DNA of 64,000 nt from Hyaloperonospora brassicae (GCA_947650285.1 CANTFL010001469.1:1-64000), one strand, 5' to 3'; positions 1 through 10,213 are shown, numbered from the stretch's first letter. The notes: generated by a model not told the origin, from the letters alone. A program made the numbers and translations.

Positions 1-1365
1 ACCCCGTTTGCGGCGAATATAGGAAGCCAACAAGCGGTGGATCATGGACCCACTCCGCTCTTTGCTTCATTCCTCCAGCACAGTTGGCAACTTGCGGTGC
101 AGGGTCTCATCTCGATTAACTTGACTTCGTTCACAGGCTTCTGTTTCAATGTATCCATTACCATCCGGCGGGTCAGAGGTTTAAGTGTTTTCGCTGCGGT
201 CGTTGCATCTGTGTTCGCTCGGTTCGTCGCCGCGCCTGCAGTACGGTATTCGTACATCATTTCAGCAATTTCTCACTGTCTTTGTCGATATAAGTAGGGT
301 ATTAATTATCCTGTGGCTCAGTAGCAATAGCCACTTCGAGTGCCTGAGCATGAGCCTCGAAGTAGCATGATTTCTTGGTGTCTACCGCGTGCTGCTTTTC
401 TGCGGCTGCGCAAGTAAGTTCCTCGACCTCTTTTTGTGTGGCCGCTACTTGTAATCGAGCCGACTATAGCCCTGTCTGAGTCGGTGACTTCGAAAAAGAA
501 GTGACGATACGACCCCCGGGTAAGGTGTTGGAGCTGCGGGACCGGCCGCATGATCACCACGCAGTATTTGGTCCAGTTCACAAATCGCCTGCGTGCGCTG
601 ACTATTCGCATTGCAAGGAGAGGAAGGCGGTGGTGCGGATCGGGCTGTTGTCGAAATGCCTTTGGGACGACCCGTGGACTTAGTCGGGTTAGTCGAGTTC
701 TTGTTTTCTGTGACCGTGGTTGTAGAGGTGTTCGGTATAGTAGCCGTCGACTCTGGGGAGGTGACTTTCTTGACCTTCAATCTTATTGAACTGCGGATGC
801 TTAGGTGGTTTCACCGCAGGTATCGACGCTGGGCCAAACGGCGCCACCGGCGGACGCACATAACGCTTTTTCTTGTTCGCGCCAGGATCAGATCACTTGT
901 TCGCCGGCGGACCACTGACGCGAGTAGCGCCGCCACGAGCGGTCTGGCCGCCAGCGAGAGGAGCCGCAGTGGGATCGCCCGATCGACTGTCACGAGTGTT
1001 GCCTGGAAGACCTTACTCGACAGGGTGCCCCGTCGCCATCCGTCTTCAGATTCGCCGTGGTCGCCACGAAAGTGTCCTCCAGTCCAGAGACATGCTGCAC
1101 GCGACCGGCAACGCCCAAGTGGTTGAAAGTAAACTCACTGACGTGGGGCGGGGCAATTGGCACACCGGTGAACTCGCGGAGATGCTGAACTTAAAAGCGC
1201 CTTTGTGCCTGATAAATTGGGCACTCGGGTAACAAGGCGAGTAGCAGATACAGCAGCAAACGCGCTGAAGGTACCGAAAATGGTGGTAAAAGATCTCCGT
1301 GTTAGAGGTCGCGATAGGCGTACCCAGCTTGATATATTCGAACGTGACACCGTGTCGAAACAAAC
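1..1365 (-). mobile_element. LINE fragment, ORF1 region (copy L0), truncated by window edge and by fusion to the GY array
   Basis: This stretch aligns by eye with 21409 to about 23037 of LINE L1 in the same orientation, and with the decayed copy L3 near 47.7-49.1 kb. Shared landmarks are the start 'ccccgtttgcggcgaat', the ORF1 peptide RTAGA and the segment around 'gatctccgtgtt'. Minus-strand reading pieces lie at 42-260, 445-780 and 1046-1363. The last matches the L1 zinc knuckle but has lost the His (now Tyr) and the final Cys (now Phe). Frames are broken, so no protein is expected. L1 carries a solo LTR at the equivalent internal position and this copy does not, so the LTR arrived after the copies separated. 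Homology stops abruptly at about 1365, where GY coding sequence begins. Confidence 0.8.
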
Positions 1366-1767
1366 AGTGGTGACGTCGACTACATTGACTATGGAGGTGG
1401 CTATGAAGGTGGCTATGGTGGGTACGGCTACCCAGACTACTACTCGTCGTACGGTGGTGACGTCGGCTACGGTGGCTATGGAGGTGGCTATGGTAGCTAT
1501 GGCTACCCGGACTATTACTCGTCTTTTGGCTACGGCTACGGCCAACCTGGCTACGGGTCCCCGGACTACTTCGGCTATGAGTCTGCGTCTGGCGCTAGTG
1601 TCGATGGCAACACCATGAAGAAGGAATCGTCGACTGCCGCTGCGACGGATGGTGCCGATACGAAGTCGGACGAGAAGGAGAGCAAGACGTCACCGGCGTC
1701 GGCGCCGAAGACGAAGGCGAAAGAGGCCAAGTCGGATGACGCCGACAAGGCTACAAAAGGCAAGTGA
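1366..1767 (+). pseudogene. 5'-truncated GY gene, 3' part only (copy 0)
   Basis: The frame ending at TGA 1765-1767 encodes the last third of the GY protein: the PDYYSS/GGY block followed by the Ser/Ala/Lys/Asp-rich tail. From about 1411 it matches the complete copies almost base for base. The stop is 2113 bp before that of copy 1, exactly one repeat period. At 1366-1410 it reads SGDVDYIDYGGGYEGGYG, a diverged version of the internal GGDVGYGGYGGGYGSYG block, so the breakpoint lies inside the internal repeats. No start codon or signal peptide remains; an in-frame stop lies just upstream at 1345-1347 in LINE-derived sequence. Confidence 0.85.
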
Positions 1768-2527
1768 TTTGTAAACCAGAGCAGACCAGCGAAGAGCGAG
1801 CAGAGCGCACCGTGTGCAAAGAGGACAGCCGAGGCGGGCGATGTCTCGGAGTCTTCGGTGATGCGTAGCGTAGATTGTACGGCAAGAGTAGCGTCAGTAA
1901 TAATACAACCCCAATGGATGTGCACGCGAATGTCAACTTGTCGACGTGTGTTGTATGTGCAGCACGGTGCATGTCAGAGGACACCATCGTCGACAGCAAC
2001 CAACACATACACCGTCTGTGTGAAGAGACGTGAAGGGTGGCTAGCACACACACGCCACACCACCCGCACAGTCACAAGAACGACAGCGACTATCGGTGCC
2101 CGCTCGAAATGGACATCGCGACTTGTGCCAGGTGCATTGCGGTGCACGTCCTGTTCCCCACCATTCTATCCAAACACCATCCGCTGACTGGTCAATCAGC
2201 CGACTGGTCAATCAGCCGACCGGTCAACAAACCAGATTGGTCCGATCGGGTCAAACGGTGTCACGTAGTGCATCCTCGAAGCGAGCGGTCACCGAAGTTG
2301 AGGGAGAGGAGAGTCGGCTTTGGTCCTGACAGAAGAACTGACGACGATAGCGTGTGTCCAGAACCACCTCACCAGCGCGCAATCCTTTCTTCGTCAACTC
2401 CCACCGTTCATGTTGTCCTCGAGCTCTGCCGATGCATCATTGTGCCGATTGCTCGTGCAGAGAATGCGGTGCATGTATGGAGCGGTGTCGGTGGCTGATT
2501 GCTGTTCGGCATCGTGTCCATCGTCTA
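1768..2527 (+). other. GY spacer: 3' UTR and upstream region (representative of all units)
   Basis: There is no convincing gene in the spacers (1768-2755, 3881-4866, 5992-6979, 8105-9088, 10214-11185, 12311-13282). Short frames of up to 153 codons exist but lack recognisable features and are identical in every unit only because the DNA is. About 420 bp after the stop there is a 16-bp direct repeat (consensus cgactggtcaatcagc, 2185-2228 here, two full copies and a partial third). The polyadenylation signal is not obvious; 'agtaataataca' at about 1888 is the nearest candidate. A few diagnostic substitutions distinguish spacers: acagtcac or aaagtcac at about 2070 of the unit, and gacgacgat, gatggcgat or gatgacgat near 2341. 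Confidence 0.8.
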
Positions 2528-2618
2528 CTAGTGCAGGTAGTCTCTTGACTGAGAGGTTACCTGCTAGTCTACGTCCTCGACACGCTGCATCCGGGACAAC
2601 TTCTTGCTCTCTCACTTT
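2528..2618 (+). promoter_or_regulatory. Putative GY promoter: conserved 40-bp hairpin plus oomycete-type initiator
   Basis: A near-perfect inverted repeat lies at 2528-2567 (arms CTAGTGCAGGTAGTCTCT and AGAGGTTACCTGCTAG, loop TGACTG). It is followed by TCACTTT at 2612-2618, which fits the oomycete initiator consensus YCAYTYY, 138 bp before the ATG. Equivalent hairpins begin at 4641, 6752, 8865, 10974 and 13071, with initiator candidates at 4725, 6836, 8949, 11058 and 13155. The inverted copy at 25 kb keeps the stem with one loop change. No TATA box is evident. Assignment is by motif only. Confidence 0.4.
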
Positions 2619-2636
2619 TGAGCTTTCTTGCATCGG

Positions 2637-2662
2637 CACACACACACACACACACACACACA
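2637..2662 (+). repeat. (CA)n microsatellite in the GY leader, polymorphic between units
   Basis: There are 13 CA units here. The other units have 12 (4750-4773), 13 (6861-6886), 11 (8974-8995), 5 (11083-11092) and 5 (13180-13189). The inverted fragment near 24.99 kb also has 5. Each run is followed by a short GATC-rich run (aagatcgatcgatcgacc), then the start codon about 90 bp later. The run lies in the presumed 5' UTR. Its length changes the frame between upstream codons and the GY frame but not the GY protein itself. Confidence 0.95.
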
Positions 2663-2755
2663 ACAGCCGTAAGATCGATCGATCGACCTCCGACCACCCG
2701 ACCACCGATTCCCCGACACCCCATTGACCTTCGCGTTCCAATCAAGATCCTCAAG

Positions 2756-3880
2756 ATGCACGCCAAGCTGCTCGCCGTGTCCAGTCTGTGCGTCGCCGCC
2801 TCGGTTCTGCAGACTACCGACGCCCGTGGTGCTTCGACTGGGATTCTTTCGCGTCGCCAGCTCGGCGACTACAAGGATCACGAGCACGGACACCATTCGC
2901 ACAAGCACGACCACCACAAGAAGCACGTCCACGACAACGACAAAGGTCACTCGCACTATCGCCGTCGGCTCGAAGACGCCAAGGCGACGGAGTCCTCGTC
3001 GGACTATAGCTACGGTCACGACGACTACGGCCACGACGACTACGGTCACGATGCCTACAAGCACAACGACTATGGGCACGACCACTACGAGCATAAGGAC
3101 TATGACCATGGCAAAAAGGACTACAAGGGCTATGGTGCTGACTACAGCTACGGCTACGACAAGCACGACTACAAGGGATATGGCCACGACAAGGACTACT
3201 ATGGCAAAGCATCCGGCAACGACTACTACGGCTATGGCAAGGGATACGGCGACGACTACTACAGCTATGGCAAAGGGTATGGCAAAGGCTACGGTGACGA
3301 CTACTCCGTCTACGGAAAGGGCTATGGCAAAGGCTGTGGTGACGACTACTACAGCTACGGAGACGGCTATAGCTATGGCAAGGGATATGGCTATGACAAG
3401 AGCTCGTATGGCTATGGCAAGGGATACGGAGATGACTACTACGGCTATGGCAAGGGATACGGCAAGGGCTGTGGTGACGACTACTACGGCTATGGCAAGG
3501 GATACGGCAAGGGATACGGCAAGGGCTATGGTGGGTACGGCTACCCGGACTACTACTCGTCGTACGGTGGTGACGTCGGCTACGGTGGCTATGGAGGTGG
3601 CTATGGTAGCTATGGCTACCCGGACTATTACTCGTCTTTTGGCTACGGCTACGGCCAACCTGGCTACGGGTCCCCGGACTACTTCGGCTACGAGTCTGCG
3701 TCTGGCGCTAGTGTCGATGGCAACACCATGAAGAAGGAATCGTCGACTGCCGCTGCGACGGATGGTGCCGATACGAAGTCGGACGAGAAGGAGAGCAAGA
3801 CGTCACCGGCGTCGGCGCCGAAGACGAAGGCGAAAGAGGCCAAGTCGGATGACGCCGACAAGGCTACAAAAGGCAAGTGA
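2756..3880 (+). CDS. Secreted Gly/Tyr/His-rich repeat protein, GY copy 1 (374 aa)
   Basis: I do not recognise a named family. The ATG at 2756 is chosen because it opens a clear signal peptide (hydrophobic residues 4-19; likely cleavage after Ala23). The frame is also open upstream to 2618, but that part is translated CA repeat. Layout: residues 38-69 His/Asp/Lys-rich; 84-125 repeats of Y-G-H-D-D; 126-258 repeats of G-Y-G-K-G-Y-G-D-D-Y-Y; 259-312 GGY with two P-D-Y-Y-S-S blocks; 313-374 a Ser/Ala/Asp/Lys-rich hydrophilic tail. Only two Cys remain after the signal (194 and 239), in matching KGCGDDYY repeats. There is no membrane anchor. Such composition suits an extracellular or wall-associated structural protein, possibly tyrosine-cross-linked, with metal-binding potential in the His block; this is inference. 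RRQL (33-36) and RRRLED (69-74) are basic motifs but not canonical RXLR-EER. No introns. Confidence 0.88.
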   Translation: MHAKLLAVSSLCVAASVLQTTDARGASTGILSRRQLGDYKDHEHGHHSHKHDHHKKHVHDNDKGHSHYRRRLEDAKATESSSDYSYGHDDYGHDDYGHDAYKHNDYGHDHYEHKDYDHGKKDYKGYGADYSYGYDKHDYKGYGHDKDYYGKASGNDYYGYGKGYGDDYYSYGKGYGKGYGDDYSVYGKGYGKGCGDDYYSYGDGYSYGKGYGYDKSSYGYGKGYGDDYYGYGKGYGKGCGDDYYGYGKGYGKGYGKGYGGYGYPDYYSSYGGDVGYGGYGGGYGSYGYPDYYSSFGYGYGQPGYGSPDYFGYESASGASVDGNTMKKESSTAAATDGADTKSDEKESKTSPASAPKTKAKEAKSDDADKATKGK

Positions 3881-4866
3881 TTTGTAAACCAGAGCAGACC
3901 AGCGAAGAGCGAGCAGAGCGCACCGTGTGCAAAGAGGACAGCCGAGGCGGGCGATGTCTCGGAGTCTTCGGTGATGCGTAGCGTAGATTGTACGGCAAGA
4001 GTAGCGTCAGTAATAATACAACCCCAATGGATGTGCACGCGAATGTCAACTTGTCGACGTGTGTTGTATGTGCAGCACGGTGCATGTCAGAGGACACCAT
4101 CGTCGACAGCAACCAACACATACACCGTCTGTGTGAAGAGACGTGAAGGGTGGCTAGCACACACACGCCACACCACCCGCAAAGTCACAAGAACGACAGC
4201 GACTATCGGTGCCCGCTCGAAATGGACATCGCGACTTGTGCCAGGTGCATTGCGGTGCACGTCCTGTTCCCCACCATTCTATCCAAACACCATCCGCTGA
4301 CTGGTCAATCAGCCGACTGGTCAATCAGCCGACCGGTCAACAAACCAGATTGGTCCGATCGGGTCAAACGGTGTCACGTAGTGCATCCTCGAAGCGAGCG
4401 GTCACCGAAGTTGAGGGAGAGGAGAGTCGGCTTTGGTCCTGACAGAAGAACTGATGGCGATAGCGTGTGTCCAGAACCACCTCACCAGCGCGCAATCCTT
4501 TCTTCGTCAACTCCCACCGTTCATGTTGTCCTCGAGCTCTGCCGATGCATCATTGTGCCGATTGCTCGTGCAGAGAATGCGGTGCATGTATGGAGCGGTG
4601 TCGGTGGCTGATTGCTGTTCGGCATCGTGTCCATCGTCTACTAGTGCAGGTAGTCTCTTGACTGAGAGGTTACCTGCTAGTCTACGTCCTCGACACGCTG
4701 CATCCGGGACAACTTCTTGCTCTCTCACTTTTGAGCTTTCTTGCATCGGCACACACACACACACACACACACAACAGCCGTAAGATCGATCGATCGACCT
4801 CCGACCACCCGACCACCGATTCCCCGACACCCCATTGACCTTCGCGTTCCAATCAAGATCCTCAAG

Positions 4867-5991
4867 ATGCACGCCAAGCTGCTCGCCGTGTCCAGTCTGT
4901 GCGTCGCCGCCTCGGTTCTGCAGACTACCGACGCCCGTGGTGCTTCGACTGGGATTCTTTCGCGTCGCCAGCTCGGCGACTACAAGGATCACGAGCACGG
5001 ACACCATTCGCACAAGCACGACCACCACAAGAAGCACGTCCACGACAACGACAAAGGTCACTCGCACTATCGCCGTCGGCTCGAAGACGCCAAGGCGACG
5101 GAGTCCTCGTCGGACTATAGCTACGGTCACGACGACTACGGCCACGACGACTACGGTCACGATGCCTACAAGCACAACGACTATGGGCACGACCACTACG
5201 AGCATAAGGACTATGACCATGGCAAAAAGGACTACAAGGGCTATGGTGCTGACTACAGCTACGGCTACGACAAGCACGACTACAAGGGATATGGCCACGA
5301 CAAGGACTACTATGGCAAAGCATCCGGCAACGACTACTACGGCTATGGCAAGGGATACGGCGACGACTACTACAGCTATGGCAAAGGGTATGGCAAAGGC
5401 TACGGTGACGACTACTCCGTCTACGGAAAGGGCTATGGCAAAGGCTGTGGTGACGACTACTACAGCTACGGAGACGGCTATAGCTATGGCAAGGGATATG
5501 GCTATGACAAGAGCTCGTATGGCTATGGCAAGGGATACGGAGATGACTACTACGGCTATGGCAAGGGATACGGCAAGGGCTGTGGTGACGACTACTACGG
5601 CTATGGCAAGGGATACGGCAAGGGATACGGCAAGGGCTATGGTGGGTACGGCTACCCGGACTACTACTCGTCGTACGGTGGTGACGTCGGCTACGGTGGC
5701 TATGGAGGTGGCTATGGTAGCTATGGCTACCCGGACTATTACTCGTCTTTTGGCTACGGCTACGGCCAACCTGGCTACGGGTCCCCGGACTACTTCGGCT
5801 ACGAGTCTGCGTCTGGCGCTAGTGTCGATGGCAACACCATGAAGAAGGAATCGTCGACTGCCGCTGCGACGGATGGTGCCGATACGAAGTCGGACGAGAA
5901 GGAGAGCAAGACGTCACCGGCGTCGGCGCCGAAGACGAAGGCGAAAGAGGCCAAGTCGGATGACGCCGACAAGGCTACAAAAGGCAAGTGA
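4867..5991 (+). CDS. Secreted Gly/Tyr/His-rich repeat protein, GY copy 2 (374 aa)
   Basis: The predicted protein is identical to copy 1 over all 374 residues, including the signal peptide and both KGCGDDYY blocks. The leader carries 12 CA units instead of 13, the only length difference from its neighbours. The frame extends upstream to 4741 through the CA run, but the signal peptide fixes the start at 4867. The preceding spacer is the aaagtcac / gatggcgat variant. Confidence 0.88.
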   Translation: MHAKLLAVSSLCVAASVLQTTDARGASTGILSRRQLGDYKDHEHGHHSHKHDHHKKHVHDNDKGHSHYRRRLEDAKATESSSDYSYGHDDYGHDDYGHDAYKHNDYGHDHYEHKDYDHGKKDYKGYGADYSYGYDKHDYKGYGHDKDYYGKASGNDYYGYGKGYGDDYYSYGKGYGKGYGDDYSVYGKGYGKGCGDDYYSYGDGYSYGKGYGYDKSSYGYGKGYGDDYYGYGKGYGKGCGDDYYGYGKGYGKGYGKGYGGYGYPDYYSSYGGDVGYGGYGGGYGSYGYPDYYSSFGYGYGQPGYGSPDYFGYESASGASVDGNTMKKESSTAAATDGADTKSDEKESKTSPASAPKTKAKEAKSDDADKATKGK

Positions 5992-6979
5992 TTTGTAAAC
6001 CAGAGCAGACCAGCGAAGAGCGAGCAGAGCGCACCGTGTGCAAAGAGGACAGCCGAGGCGGGCGATGTCTCGGAGTCTTCGGTGATGCGTAGCGTAGATT
6101 GTACGGCAAGAGTAGCGTCAGTAATAATACAACCCCAATGGATGTGCACGCGAATGTCAACTTGTCGACGTGTGTTGTATGTGCAGCACGGTGCATGTCA
6201 GAGGACACCATCGTCGACAGCAACCAACACATACACCGTCTGTGTGAAGAGACGTGAAGGGTGGCTAGCACACACACGCCACACCACCCGCACAGTCACA
6301 AGAACGACAGCGACTATCGGTGCCCGCTCGAAATGGACATCGCGACTTGTGCCAGGTGCATTGCGGTGCACGTCCTATTCCCCACCATTCTATCCAAACA
6401 CCATCCGCTGACTGGTCAATCAGCCGACTGGTCAATCAGCCGACCGGTCAACAAACCAGATTGGTCCGATCGGGTCAAACGGTGTCACGTAGTGCATCCT
6501 CGAAGCGAGCGGTCACCGAAGTTGAGGGAGAGGAGAGTCGGCTTTGGTCCTGACAGAAGAACTGACGACGATAGCGTGTGTCCAGAACCACCTCACCAGC
6601 GCGCAATCCTTTCTTCGTCAACTCCCACCGTTCATGTTGTCCTCGAGCTCTGCCGATGCATCATTGTGCCGATTGCTCGTGCAGAGAATGCGGTGCATGT
6701 ATGGAGCGGTGTCGGTGGCTGATTGCTGTTCGGCATCGTGTCCATCGTCTACTAGTGCAGGTAGTCTCTTGACTGAGAGGTTACCTGCTAGTCTACGTCC
6801 TCGACACGCTGCATCCGGGACAACTTCTTGCTCTCTCACTTTTGAGCTTTCTTGCATCGGCACACACACACACACACACACACACAACAGCCGTAAGATC
6901 GATCGATCGACCTCCGACCACCCGACCACCGATTCCCCGACACCCCATTGACCTTCGCGTTCCAATCAAGATCCTCAAG

Positions 6980-8104
6980 ATGCACGCCAAGCTGCTCGCC
7001 GTGTCCAGTCTGTGCGTCGCCGCCTCGGTTCTGCAGACTACCGACGCCCGTGGTGCTTCGACTGGGATTCTTTCGCGTCGCCAGCTCGGCGACTACAAGG
7101 ATCACGAGCACGGACACCATTCGCACAAGCACGACCACCACAAGAAGCACGTCCACGACAACGACAAAGGTCACTCGCACTATCGCCGTCGGCTCGAAGA
7201 CGCCAAGGCGACGGAGTCCTCGTCGGACTATAGCTACGGTCACGACGACTACGGCCACGACGACTACGGTCACGATGCCTACAAGCACAACGACTATGGG
7301 CACGACCACTACGAGCATAAGGACTATGACCATGGCAAAAAGGACTACAAGGGCTATGGTGCTGACTACAGCTACGGCTACGACAAGCACGACTACAAGG
7401 GATATGGCCACGACAAGGACTACTATGGCAAAGCATCCGGCAACGACTACTACGGCTATGGCAAGGGATACGGCGACGACTACTACAGCTATGGCAAAGG
7501 GTATGGCAAAGGCTACGGTGACGACTACTCCGTCTACGGAAAGGGCTATGGCAAAGGCTGTGGTGACGACTACTACAGCTACGGAGACGGCTATAGCTAT
7601 GGCAAGGGATATGGCTATGACAAGAGCTCGTATGGCTATGGCAAGGGATACGGAGATGACTACTACGGCTATGGCAAGGGATACGGCAAGGGCTGTGGTG
7701 ACGACTACTACGGCTATGGCAAGGGATACGGCAAGGGATACGGCAAGGGCTATGGTGGGTACGGCTACCCGGACTACTACTCGTCGTACGGTGGTGACGT
7801 CGGCTACGGTGGCTATGGAGGTGGCTATGGTAGCTATGGCTACCCGGACTATTACTCGTCTTTTGGCTACGGCTACGGCCAACCTGGCTACGGGTCCCCG
7901 GACTACTTCGGCTACGAGTCTGCGTCTGGCGCTAGTGTCGATGGCAACACCATGAAGAAGGAATCGTCGACTGCCGCTGCGACGGATGGTGCCGATACGA
8001 AGTCGGACGAGAAGGAGAGCAAGACGTCACCGGCGTCGGCGCCGAAGACGAAGGCGAAAGAGGCCAAGTCGGATGACGCCGACAAGGCTACAAAAGGCAA
8101 GTGA
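6980..8104 (+). CDS. Secreted Gly/Tyr/His-rich repeat protein, GY copy 3 (374 aa)
   Basis: The protein is identical to copies 1 and 2. The leader has 13 CA units and the spacer before it is the acagtcac / gacgacgat variant, as before copy 1. One private spacer substitution (gtcctattc near 6373) marks this unit. Copies 1 and 3 therefore look like sister duplicates. Confidence 0.88.
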   Translation: MHAKLLAVSSLCVAASVLQTTDARGASTGILSRRQLGDYKDHEHGHHSHKHDHHKKHVHDNDKGHSHYRRRLEDAKATESSSDYSYGHDDYGHDDYGHDAYKHNDYGHDHYEHKDYDHGKKDYKGYGADYSYGYDKHDYKGYGHDKDYYGKASGNDYYGYGKGYGDDYYSYGKGYGKGYGDDYSVYGKGYGKGCGDDYYSYGDGYSYGKGYGYDKSSYGYGKGYGDDYYGYGKGYGKGCGDDYYGYGKGYGKGYGKGYGGYGYPDYYSSYGGDVGYGGYGGGYGSYGYPDYYSSFGYGYGQPGYGSPDYFGYESASGASVDGNTMKKESSTAAATDGADTKSDEKESKTSPASAPKTKAKEAKSDDADKATKGK

Positions 8105-9088
8105 TTTGTAAACCAGAGCAGACCAGCGAAGAGCGAGCAGAGCGCACCGTGTGCAAAGAGGACAGCCGAGGCGGGCGATGTCTCGGAGTCTTCGGTGATG
8201 CGTAGCGTAGATTGTACGGCAAGAGTAGCGTCAGTAATAATACAACCCCAATGGATGTGCACGCGAATGTCAACTTGTCGACGTGTGTTGTATGTGCAGC
8301 ACGGTGCATGTCAGAGGACACCATCGTCGACAGCAACCAACACATACACCGTCTGTGTGAAGAGACGTGAAGGGTGGCTAGCACACACACGCCACACCAC
8401 CCGCAAAGTCACAAGAACGACAGCGACTATCGGTGCCCGCTCGAAATGGACATCGCGACTTGTGCCAGGTGCATTGCGGTGCACGTCCTGTTCCCCACCA
8501 TTCTATCCAAACACCATCCGCTGACTGGTCAATCAGCCGACTGGTCAATCAGCCGACCGGTCAACAAACCAGATTGGTCCGATCGGGTCAAACGGTGTCA
8601 CGTAGTGCATCCTCGAAGCGAGCGGTCACCGAAGTTGAGGGAGAGGAGAGTCGGCTTTGGTCCTGACAGAAGAACTGATGACGATAGCGTGTGTCCAGAA
8701 CCACCTCACCAGCGCGCAATCCTTTCTTCGTCAACTCCCACCGTTCATGTTGTCCTCGAGCTCTGCCGATGCATCATTGTGCCGATTGCTCGTGCAGAGA
8801 ATGCGGTGCATGTATGGAGCGGTGTCGGTGGCTGATTGCTGTTCGGCATCGTGTCCATCGTCTACTAGTGCAGGTAGTCTCTTGACTGAGAGGTTACCTG
8901 CTAGTCTACGTCCTCGACACGCTGCATCCGGGACAACTTCTTGCTCTCTCACTTTTGAGCTTTCTTGCATCGGCACACACACACACACACACACAACAGC
9001 CGTAAGATCGATCGATCGACCTCCGACCACCCGACCACCGATTCCCCGACACCCCATTGACCTTCGCGTTCCAATCAAGATCCTCAAG

Positions 9089-10213
9089 ATGCACGCCAAG
9101 CTGCTCGCCGTGTCCAGTCTGTGCGTCGCCGCCTCGGTTCTGCAGACTACCGACGCCCGTGGTGCTTCGACTGGGATTCTTTCGCGTCGCCAGCTCGGCG
9201 ACTACAAGGATCACGAGCACGGACACCATTCGCACAAGCACGACCACCACAAGAAGCACGTCCACGACAACGACAAAGGTCACTCGCACTATCGCCGTCG
9301 GCTCGAAGACGCCAAGGCGACGGAGTCCTCGTCGGACTATAGCTACGGTCACGACGACTACGGCCACGACGACTACGGTCACGATGCCTACAAGCACAAC
9401 GACTATGGGCACGACCACTACGAGCATAAGGACTATGACCATGGCAAAAAGGACTACAAGGGCTATGGTGCTGACTACACCTACGGCTACGACAAGCACG
9501 ACTACAAGGGATATGGCCACGACAAGGACTACTATGGCAAAGCATCCGGCAACGACTACTACGGCTATGGCAAGGGATACGGCGACGACTACTACAGCTA
9601 TGGCAAAGGGTATGGCAAAGGCTACGGTGACGACTACTCCGTCTACGGAAAGGGCTATGGCAAAGGCTGTGGTGACGACTACTACAGCTACGGAGACGGC
9701 TATAGCTATGGCAAGGGATATGGCTATGACAAGAGCTCGTATGGCTATGGCAAGGGATACGGAGATGACTACTACGGCTATGGCAAGGGATACGGCAAGG
9801 GCTGTGGTGACGACTACTACGGCTATGGCAAGGGATACGGCAAGGGATACGGCAAGGGCTATGGTGGGTACGGCTACCCGGACTACTACTCGTCGTACGG
9901 TGGTGACGTCGGCTACGGTGGCTATGGAGGTGGCTATGGTAGCTATGGCTACCCGGACTATTACTCGTCTTTTGGCTACGGCTACGGCCAACCTGGCTAC
10001 GGGTCCCCGGACTACTTCGGCTACGAGTCTGCGTCTGGCGCTAGTGTCGATGGCAACACCATGAAGAAGGAATCGTCGACTGCCGCTGCGACGGATGGTG
10101 CCGATACGAAGTCGGACGAGAAGGAGAGCAAGACGTCACCGGCGTCGGCGCCGAAGACGAAGGCGAAAGAGGCCAAGTCGGATGACGCCGACAAGGCTAC
10201 AAAAGGCAAGTGA
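9089..10213 (+). CDS. Secreted Gly/Tyr/His-rich repeat protein, GY copy 4 (374 aa)
   Basis: It differs from copies 1-3 by Ser131 to Thr in the ADYSYGYDKH segment. The leader has 11 CA units. With this count the GY frame is open upstream to 8657 (144 extra codons through spacer and CA run), but the extension has no signal sequence and would bury the real one, so 9089 is preferred. The spacer before it is aaagtcac / gatgacgat. Confidence 0.87.
   Translation: MHAKLLAVSSLCVAASVLQTTDARGASTGILSRRQLGDYKDHEHGHHSHKHDHHKKHVHDNDKGHSHYRRRLEDAKATESSSDYSYGHDDYGHDDYGHDAYKHNDYGHDHYEHKDYDHGKKDYKGYGADYTYGYDKHDYKGYGHDKDYYGKASGNDYYGYGKGYGDDYYSYGKGYGKGYGDDYSVYGKGYGKGCGDDYYSYGDGYSYGKGYGYDKSSYGYGKGYGDDYYGYGKGYGKGCGDDYYGYGKGYGKGYGKGYGGYGYPDYYSSYGGDVGYGGYGGGYGSYGYPDYYSSFGYGYGQPGYGSPDYFGYESASGASVDGNTMKKESSTAAATDGADTKSDEKESKTSPASAPKTKAKEAKSDDADKATKGK

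Noticed and set aside
318..611. Separate genes in the first kilobase
   Set aside because: All frames there match ORF1 of the LINE copies in shifted frames and are fragments of a transposon.
2185..2228. CRISPR-like or iteron-like short direct repeats in the spacers
   Set aside because: Only two and a half copies of a 16-bp unit, with no unique spacers between them, in a eukaryotic context.
2852..2980. RXLR-dEER effector motif in the GY protein
   Set aside because: The protein has RRQL and RRRLED, not R-x-L-R followed by an acidic EER. The rest is a low-complexity repeat unlike RXLR effector domains.
2724..3731. 335-codon plus-strand Thr/Ala/Met-rich frame overlapping GY
   Set aside because: It is in another frame over the same repeats. 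It lacks the signal peptide, and its composition is explained by the shifted reading of the GY codons.
4507..5769. Long minus-strand open frames (348-420 codons, Val/Ala/Ile-rich) opposite every GY gene
   Set aside because: They are mirror frames produced by the GY codon pattern (TAY, GGN, GAC read in reverse give GTA, NCC, GTC). They have no start context or domain, run through the CA repeat, and repeat in each unit only because the DNA does.
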